Shown here: in pieces, positions 1-5,297 of the stretch | How the letters are laid out: each line of letters starts with the position of its first letter | Numbering within the stretch: the first letter of the stretch is position 1 | Assembly: GCA_026389675.1 (NCBI GenBank) | Contig: JAPLHJ010000001.1 | Location: 1 to 5,297 of the forward strand | Direction of reading: 5' to 3' | Length of the DNA: 5,297 nt | Source: Chloroflexota bacterium | Lineage (GTDB): Bacteria > Chloroflexota > Dehalococcoidia > GIF9 > UBA5629 | Notes under the pieces: model-generated | Databases searched by the model: none | Told to the model about the DNA's origin: nothing | What the model saw: the letters and a program-made list of their open reading frames with translations, nothing else | Made by a program: the position numbers and the translations under genes

Positions 1-1
1 C

Positions 2-160
2 GGCGGCGCCATGGCCATCGGCCACCCGCTGGGCGCCAGCGGCATCAGGCTGGTCGGTACCCTTGCCAGGATCCTCAAAGAGAAGAAAGGCAAATACGGC
101 GTCGCTACCATGTGCGAAGGCGGCGGACAGGGTATCGCGGCCATCATCAAAGCCGAATAA
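2..160 (+). CDS. Thiolase (acetyl-CoA acetyltransferase family), C-terminal fragment
   Basis: This is the last 52 codons of a thiolase; the 5' part lies outside the window. Thiolases condense two acyl-CoA molecules or cleave a 3-ketoacyl-CoA in the cytoplasm. The fragment carries both C-terminal signatures of the family: the GHPLGASG motif (fragment residues 7-14) with the active-site histidine at residue 8, and the CEGGGQG motif (residues 38-44) whose cysteine is the proton-shuttling active-site residue. It ends with a normal short tail and a TAA stop, so the 3' end looks intact. The first nucleophilic cysteine lies in the missing part. Biosynthetic and degradative thiolases cannot be told apart from this piece. 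It converges on the leucine operon and is followed directly by its own terminator, so it is not part of that operon. Confidence 0.93.
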   Translation, partial: GGAMAIGHPLGASGIRLVGTLARILKEKKGKYGVATMCEGGGQGIAAIIKAE

Positions 161-182
161 TTAAATCACCAGTGAATTGTAA

Positions 183-217
183 GAGGGGGCGGCCGTAAGG
201 CCGCCCTCCTTTTTATT
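183..217 (+). terminator. Rho-independent terminator of the thiolase gene
   Basis: A GC-rich stem of 10 base pairs (185-194 with 199-208, one G-T wobble) closes a GTAA loop of the GNRA type and is followed by a run of five T and then ATT at 210-217. It starts 22 bases after the thiolase stop codon. The same hairpin forms on the minus strand, but there it is followed by a C-rich stretch without a T run, so it should work mainly for plus-strand transcripts. Confidence 0.9.
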
Positions 218-223
218 GCCTAA

Positions 224-259
224 GGATTGCCTCGTCGCTGCGCTCCTCGCAAAGACGAG
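224..259. repeat. Hairpin-forming, repeat-like intergenic sequence
   Basis: The arms CTCGTC (231-236) and GACGAG (254-259) pair exactly. Inside them TGCG (239-242) pairs with CGCA (248-251) around a five-base loop, giving an interrupted hairpin. The sequence resembles a short palindromic repeat (of the form GGATTGC-CTCGTCGC-CTCCTCGCAA-GACG) that I recall as scattered between genes of many bacterial genomes; that link is from memory and only one copy is present here. It lies between the converging thiolase and cimA ends. On the minus strand it sits 15 bases past the cimA stop but lacks a T run, so it is not a classical terminator for the operon, though it could protect the 3' end of the transcript. 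Confidence 0.5.
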
Positions 260-274
260 CTGAAATGTCCACCC

Positions 275-1816
<1,542 letters not shown>

Positions 1817-1820
<4 letters not shown>

Positions 1821-2920
1821 GTCTGTTCTGCAACCGCCAGCGCAATAAGCTTGCCCATCCCGGTGGTGCCCACCGCCTTCATGCCCTTGGTCATGATATC
1901 TTTGCTGCGGTATCCGCTGTCGAGCACCTGCAGCACCGCGTGCTCAATAGATGCGGCCTCCTGTTTAAGCCCCAGGGAATAGTGCAATAGCATGGCCGCG
2001 CTCAAGATAGTGGCTATGGGGTTGGCGATATCCATTCCGGCGATATCGGGCGCGCTACCGTGTATCGGCTCGTACAGCCCGAACGCCTGTGATATCTTTT
2101 TACCGGGTATGCCGGCGAGGCTGGCCGAGGGCAGCATGCCCATCGAGCCGGCCAGCATGGAAGCTTCGTCCGTCAGAATGTCGCCGAAGGTATTCTCAGT
2201 TACGATGACGTCGAAATAGGCGGGATTCTGTATCAGGCGCATGGCGCAGGCATCCACCAGCATGTTGTCTAACTTCACGCGGGGATATTCAACGGCTATC
2301 TCGGCGGTTATCTGCCGCCAGAGCCGTGATGATTCCAGGACGTTGGCCTTGTCCACCGAGGTCAGCTTCCTGCGCCGGGTCATGGCCATTTCGAAGCCGA
2401 CCCGCACGATGCGCTCGATCTCCAGCTCCGTGTAGTACATGCTGTCCACGGCGCGCCTGCCGATCGCTGTTGTCCACTGCTTCTTGGGTTTGCCGAAATA
2501 CAGACCGCTGGTCAGTTCGCGGATAACCAGCAGGTTAACGCGGCGCACCACCGCGGGTTTGAGGCTGGTAGAGTTCTCCAGCACCTTGAACATTTTAACC
2601 GGGCGCAGGTTGGCGAAGAGGTCAAGCTCTTTCCTGAGCGCCAGCAGGCCGTCTTCCGGCCGAATTTTAGCGCCGGGGTCGTCCCATTTGGGCCCGCCCA
2701 CCGCGCCCAGCAGGACGGCGTCCGACCTGCGGCATATGGCCAGTGTTGGATCGGGAAGCGCCTCCCCGTATTTGTCGATGGCAATGCCACCGATATAGCC
2801 TACGCTGTAATCGAAGCGGTGGCCGAAGCGCTTACCCACCTCGTCCAGTACGCGCAGTGCTTCTTTAACGACGTCCGGTCCGACGCCGTCACCGGGTAAA
2901 ACGGCTATCTTGAATTTCAA
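1817..2920 (-). CDS. leuB: 3-isopropylmalate dehydrogenase
   Basis: LeuB oxidises and decarboxylates 3-isopropylmalate with NAD+ to give 2-oxoisocaproate, the direct precursor of leucine. The 367-residue length fits the family. Visible signatures in order are the N-terminal LPGDGVGP (8-15), LGAVGGPKWD (71-80), LRPVK (105-109), RELTSGLYFG (134-143, with S where G is common), the catalytic Tyr163 in YYTELEIER, Lys191 in SVDKANVLESSRLW, the metal-binding aspartates Asp223, Asp247 and Asp251 in VDACAM and FGDILTDEASM, and HGSAPDIAG (287-295), whose Asp292 is the residue linked to NAD+ over NADP+ preference. The start is a TTG preceded by GGGAGG at eight bases. It begins one base after the leuD stop and its own stop overlaps the cimA start. 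It probably also serves the citramalate route by oxidising 3-methylmalate, an inference from the neighbouring cimA. Confidence 0.97.
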
Positions 2921-2921
2921 G

Positions 2922-3422
2922 CTATTTACCTCCCGAAAGCTTCTTTTTGGTATGCTCCACCAACCCGCCTGCCTGGACTATCTGCATCATAAATTCAGGG
3001 TAGGCCTTTGATGTGAAGGTTTTGCCCGAGGACAGGTTGGTAATGGAACCGGAGGTGAGGTCAACCTCCACCGTATCGCCGGACTTGATGTCCTCCGCGG
3101 CGTGCTTACATTCCAGCAGTGGCAGGCCGATGTTGATGGCGTTGCGGAAAAAAATGCGTGCAAAGCTTTTAGCTATGACGCAGGATATACCCGATGCCTT
3201 GATGGCGACCGGCGCATGCTCACGCGAGGAGCCGCAGCCGAAGTTGATGTCCGCGACGATGATATCGCCGTTTTTTACCTTGCTGACGAAGCCGGCGTCG
3301 ATATCCTCCATGCAGTGCTTAGCCAGGTCGGCCGGCTCGACCAGGTTCAGGTGGCGCGCCGGTATGATGGCGTCGGTATCAATGTGTGAACCGTATTTAA
3401 AGGCTTTGCCCTTCAATGACAT
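2922..3422 (-). CDS. leuD: 3-isopropylmalate dehydratase, small subunit
   Basis: This is the small (swivel-domain) subunit of isopropylmalate isomerase, which with LeuC converts 2-isopropylmalate to 3-isopropylmalate through a dehydrated intermediate. At 166 residues it is the short type found in archaea and many anaerobes, not the roughly 200-residue enterobacterial type. Signatures are HIDTDAIIPARHL (13-25), NFGCGSSREHAP (60-71) and FARIFFRNAINIGLP (87-101). The loop just after IPAR, here HLNLVEP, is where isopropylmalate, citramalate and homocitrate-type enzymes differ, so substrate range cannot be settled by reading. The ATG shares one base with the leuC TAA stop (TAATG) and has a GGAGGAG site eight bases upstream. 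Its last codons contain the ribosome binding site of leuB. Confidence 0.96.
   Translation of the reverse strand: MSLKGKAFKYGSHIDTDAIIPARHLNLVEPADLAKHCMEDIDAGFVSKVKNGDIIVADINFGCGSSREHAPVAIKASGISCVIAKSFARIFFRNAINIGLPLLECKHAAEDIKSGDTVEVDLTSGSITNLSSGKTFTSKAYPEFMMQIVQAGGLVEHTKKKLSGGK
2929..2934 (-). promoter_or_regulatory. Ribosome binding site supporting the TTG start of leuB
   Basis: GGGAGG on the minus strand lies eight bases before a TTG codon that begins the conserved N-terminus MKFKIAVLPGDG. It lies inside the last codons of leuD, so leuB translation is probably linked to ribosomes finishing leuD. The family alignment needs residues right from this point, and no in-frame ATG fits better. 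Confidence 0.85.
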
Positions 3423-4675
3423 TACTTTATCTCCTCCGGGCCGGCGATCCTGCCCGCTATCGCGCTGGCGGCCGCTACGGCGGGGTTGGCTAAGTAGACC
3501 TCGGATTTTACATGGCCCATGCGGCCGACGAAATTACGGTTGGTGGTGGAAACGCACCTCTCACCCGCCGCCAGTATGCCCATGTAACCGCCCAAGCAGG
3601 GTCCGCAGGTAGGGGTGCTCACCGCGGCGCCCGCCCTGATGAAGATCTCGATTAAGCCCTCTTTCAGTGCGTCTAAGTAAACCTGCTGCGAGCCGGGCAG
3701 GATGATGAGCCTGAGGTGAGAATCCACCTTCCTGCCCTTGAGAACGCTGGCGGCTATGCGCAGGTCATCCATCCTGCCGTTGGTGCAGCTGCCGATGACC
3801 ACCTGGTCGATGGTGATTGCGCCGGCCTGGCTGACGGGCCTGGTATTGGATGGCAGGTGAGGGAAGGCCACCTGAGGTTCGATCTTAGTTGTGTCGTACT
3901 CGATTACCCGTGCGTATGCCGCGTCCGGGTCCGGGCGGTATTCAGTATATTTACGGGACGTGCGCCCTTTGAGGTAGCTGCGCGTTTTACCATCCACGTG
4001 GAAGAGGCCGGCTTTGCCGCCCGACTCGATGGCCATGTTGGACATGGTAAAGCGGCTGTCCATGCCCAGCTTTTCCACGGCCTCCCCGTGGAATTCCAGG
4101 ACGGAATAAAGGGCTCCGTCCACCCCGATATCCCCGATCAGGTAGAGTATCAGGTCCTTGCCGCCCACCCATTTGCGCGGCTTACCGTGAAAGACGAATT
4201 TGATAGTGGGTGGCACCTTCATCCAGATCTCGCCGGTGGCCATGGCGATGGCGATATCAGTGGAGCCCATGCCGGTGGCAAAGGCCCCCAGCGCGCCGTA
4301 GGTGCAGGTGTGCGAATCGGCGCCCACCACGACCTCGCCGGGCAGCACCAGTCCCTTTTCCGGTAGTATCACGTGCTCGATGCCCATCTCGCCCACCTCG
4401 AAATAGACCAGCCTGTGTTTGCGGGCGAAGTCCCGCATCATTTTGGCCTGCTCGGCGGATTGTATATCCTTGTTGGGGCAGAAGTGGTCGGGTACCATGA
4501 CGATTTTTTCAGGGTCAAATACTGTGGATACTCCCAGCCGTTCGAACTCCCTGATGGCTATGGGCGCAGTGATATCGTTGGACAGCACCAGGTCGGTCCT
4601 GACGCTCAGGAAGTCGCCCGGGTTAACGCCCGCCTTGCCCGAGTGGGCTGCTAAAATCTTTTCCGCCAGTGTCAT
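3422..4675 (-). CDS. leuC: 3-isopropylmalate dehydratase, large subunit
   Basis: This aconitase-superfamily subunit carries the [4Fe-4S] cluster of isopropylmalate isomerase and works as a complex with LeuD in the cytoplasm. At 417 residues it belongs to the shorter LeuC group that pairs with short LeuD proteins; the enterobacterial LeuC is about 466. Visible signatures are VPDHFCPNKD (61-70), VGADSHTCTYGALGAFATGMGSTD (within 117-140) and the three cluster ligands: Cys297 in GSCTNGR, and Cys357 and Cys360 in TPTCGPCLGG. NRNFVGRMG (379-387) is the usual C-terminal motif. The family also includes homoaconitase and citraconate hydratase-type enzymes, but the neighbouring leuA, leuD and leuB favour isopropylmalate, possibly with citramalate as a second substrate. 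The ATG is preceded by AAGGAT about nine bases upstream, a weaker site than those of leuD, leuB and mgtC. Confidence 0.96.
   Translation of the reverse strand: MTLAEKILAAHSGKAGVNPGDFLSVRTDLVLSNDITAPIAIREFERLGVSTVFDPEKIVMVPDHFCPNKDIQSAEQAKMMRDFARKHRLVYFEVGEMGIEHVILPEKGLVLPGEVVVGADSHTCTYGALGAFATGMGSTDIAIAMATGEIWMKVPPTIKFVFHGKPRKWVGGKDLILYLIGDIGVDGALYSVLEFHGEAVEKLGMDSRFTMSNMAIESGGKAGLFHVDGKTRSYLKGRTSRKYTEYRPDPDAAYARVIEYDTTKIEPQVAFPHLPSNTRPVSQAGAITIDQVVIGSCTNGRMDDLRIAASVLKGRKVDSHLRLIILPGSQQVYLDALKEGLIEIFIRAGAAVSTPTCGPCLGGYMGILAAGERCVSTTNRNFVGRMGHVKSEVYLANPAVAAASAIAGRIAGPEEIK
3431..3437 (-). promoter_or_regulatory. Ribosome binding site of leuD inside the end of leuC
   Basis: GGAGGAG on the minus strand lies eight bases before the leuD ATG and within the last codons of leuC. 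With the TAATG stop/start fusion it points to coupled translation of the two isomerase subunits, which must assemble together. Confidence 0.85.
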
Positions 4676-4695
4676 TCTCTTTTCATCCTTATTCC

Positions 4696-4722
4696 GTAGG
4701 GGCGTACCTTCAGGTGCGCCCG
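4696..4722. repeat. Hairpin-forming, repeat-like sequence between mgtC and leuC
   Basis: The arms at 4700-4709 and 4712-4721 are complementary over 10 pairs with one T-G wobble. The innermost pairs must open to leave a loop, so about eight pairs are usable. The form GTAGGGGCG-xACCT-xx-AGGTxCGCCC resembles a short palindromic repeat that I recall as common between genes in Chloroflexota and other genomes; this is memory, not a search. Neither strand shows a T run right after the stem, so it is a poor terminator. Lying in the only real gap of the operon, it might lower read-through or affect messenger stability between mgtC and leuC. Confidence 0.5.
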
Positions 4723-4738
4723 TCCCCTCGCAATTTTA

Positions 4739-5143
4739 TCATCCCTTGACCCGGGGAATCATCAATACCACTAGCGTAACTATGGCCGACGCCGCGGCGA
4801 TGATATAGAGGCCGGCCCCCGCGGCGATGCCGATGGCGGCAGTGATCCAGATGCTGGCAGCAGTGGTGATGCCCATCACTTTATCCCCGCGCATGCCGCG
4901 GAAGATGACGCCGGCGCCGATGAAGCCGATGCCGGTCACTATCCCGGCGGCTATTCTGGCCGGGTCGGCCGTGCTGCCGAATCCGTATATGGAAACGACA
5001 GTGAATAAAGCTGAGCCCATAGCGATAAGTATATGCGTGCGCAGGCCGGCCGGCTTGCCCGCCTTCTCACGCTGGAAGCCGATGATAGCGCCCAACACCG
5101 CGGCCAGCAATAAGCGTAACACGGATTCACATTCAGGGCGCAT
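4739..5143 (-). CDS. MgtC/SapB-family membrane protein
   Basis: This 134-residue protein is an integral membrane protein of the MgtC/SapB family. About five hydrophobic segments are visible (roughly residues 8-22, 37-55, 64-82, 93-108 and 110-128). Family signatures are GFQREKAGKPAGLRTH (22-37), GIVTGIGFIGAGVIF (67-81) and GITTAASIWITAAIG (91-105). It lacks the soluble C-terminal domain of Salmonella MgtC, as many short homologues do. Salmonella MgtC limits the F1Fo ATP synthase and supports growth at low magnesium, but most family members are uncharacterised, so no specific function is assigned. The ATG follows a strong GGGAGGTG at seven bases and lies upstream of the leuA stop, giving an 11-base overlap. 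This places it within the leucine operon, where a membrane protein is unexpected. Confidence 0.92.
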   Translation of the reverse strand: MRPECESVLRLLLAAVLGAIIGFQREKAGKPAGLRTHILIAMGSALFTVVSIYGFGSTADPARIAAGIVTGIGFIGAGVIFRGMRGDKVMGITTAASIWITAAIGIAAGAGLYIIAAASAIVTLVVLMIPRVKG

Positions 5144-5297
5144 CGATGTCCACCTCCCTGCGGTACTGCCGGCTGACCAGCAGCCTGTTGAGCGCGTTCA
5201 TATAGGCCTTGGCGCTGGAAACGATGATGTCGGTATCCGAGCCGCGGCCCGTATAGGTGGCGCCACTGCTCTCGATGCGTATCAGCACCTCGCCCAG
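5133..5297 (-). CDS. leuA: 2-isopropylmalate synthase, C-terminal fragment
   Basis: These are the last 54 codons of an open frame that enters from the right edge and stops with TGA at 5135-5133. LeuA condenses 2-oxoisovalerate with acetyl-CoA to open the leucine branch. The fragment reads GEVLIRIESSG, then TGRGSDTDIIVSSAKAYMNALNRLL (within fragment residues 16-40). This is the end of the C-terminal leucine-binding regulatory domain of bacterial LeuA; the GRGSDTDII stretch separates it from the CimA-type ending seen in the other gene of this window (VGSSTNIIEASW). The end is intact, so the allosteric domain is present, but the catalytic domain cannot be seen. The leader region that might hold a leucine-responsive control element lies beyond the window. 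Confidence 0.93.
   Translation of the reverse strand: MGEVLIRIESSGATYTGRGSDTDIIVSSAKAYMNALNRLLVSRQYRREVDIDAP
5151..5158 (-). promoter_or_regulatory. Ribosome binding site of the mgtC-family gene inside leuA
   Basis: GGGAGGTG on the minus strand lies seven bases before the ATG at 5143 and within the last codons of leuA. It fixes this start, since no other start codon in that frame lies just upstream, and it implies that leuA and the membrane protein gene share a transcript. Confidence 0.85.

Noticed and set aside
3013..3612. Plus-strand open frame of 199 codons opposite leuD and leuC
   Set aside because: It crosses the leuD/leuC junction on the opposite strand, both of which are clearly real genes, and its arginine- and proline-rich sequence is typical of shadow frames.
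3716..4366. Plus-strand open frame of 216 codons opposite leuC
   Set aside because: It lies wholly antisense to the well-conserved leuC and shows no recognisable family; it is a by-product of GC-rich codon use.
4676..4738. A promoter for leuC in the mgtC-leuC gap
   Set aside because: A TTGCGA on the minus strand could serve as a -35 box, but the sequence 17 bases on (AAGGTA) is not a convincing -10 box.

Overview
This window holds most of a branched-chain amino acid biosynthesis operon on the minus strand. It faces the 3' end of an unrelated thiolase gene on the plus strand. The sequence is fairly GC-rich, genes are tightly packed with start/stop overlaps and clear GGAGG-type ribosome binding sites, and the LeuC/LeuD pair is the short archaeal/anaerobe type. 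Together with two hairpin-forming, repeat-like intergenic sequences, this suggests an anaerobic bacterium. A Chloroflexota (Dehalococcoidia-like) genome, perhaps metagenome-derived, is my best guess, but it is inference from gene style and not from a marker gene.

Layout from left to right: the C-terminal 52 codons of a thiolase (+, 2-160); a strong intrinsic terminator for it (183-217); a hairpin-forming repeat-like sequence (224-259); then, all on the minus strand and transcribed right to left, leuA (3' end only, 5133-5297), an mgtC/sapB-family membrane protein gene (4739-5143), leuC (3422-4675), leuD (2922-3422), leuB (1817-2920) and cimA (275-1820). The only sizeable gap inside the operon is the 63 bases between mgtC and leuC, which holds a second repeat-like hairpin. 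No gene-free stretch exceeds 300 bases.

How the genes work together: LeuA starts the leucine branch by making 2-isopropylmalate; LeuCD isomerises it and LeuB oxidises it to the precursor of 2-oxoisocaproate. CimA would make (R)-citramalate from pyruvate and acetyl-CoA. The same LeuCD and LeuB type of enzymes can carry citramalate on to 2-oxobutyrate, the isoleucine precursor. The operon therefore looks built to supply both leucine and isoleucine.

Two points stand out. First, cimA is broken as read: a frame change at about 1505-1509 coincides with the loss of roughly 20 normally conserved residues, which indicates an internal deletion of about 59-62 bases, either real or an assembly error. 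Second, an MgtC-family membrane protein gene sits inside the leucine operon, overlapping the end of leuA by 11 bases. I see no mobile element, CRISPR array, RNA gene or clearly novel multi-gene system.
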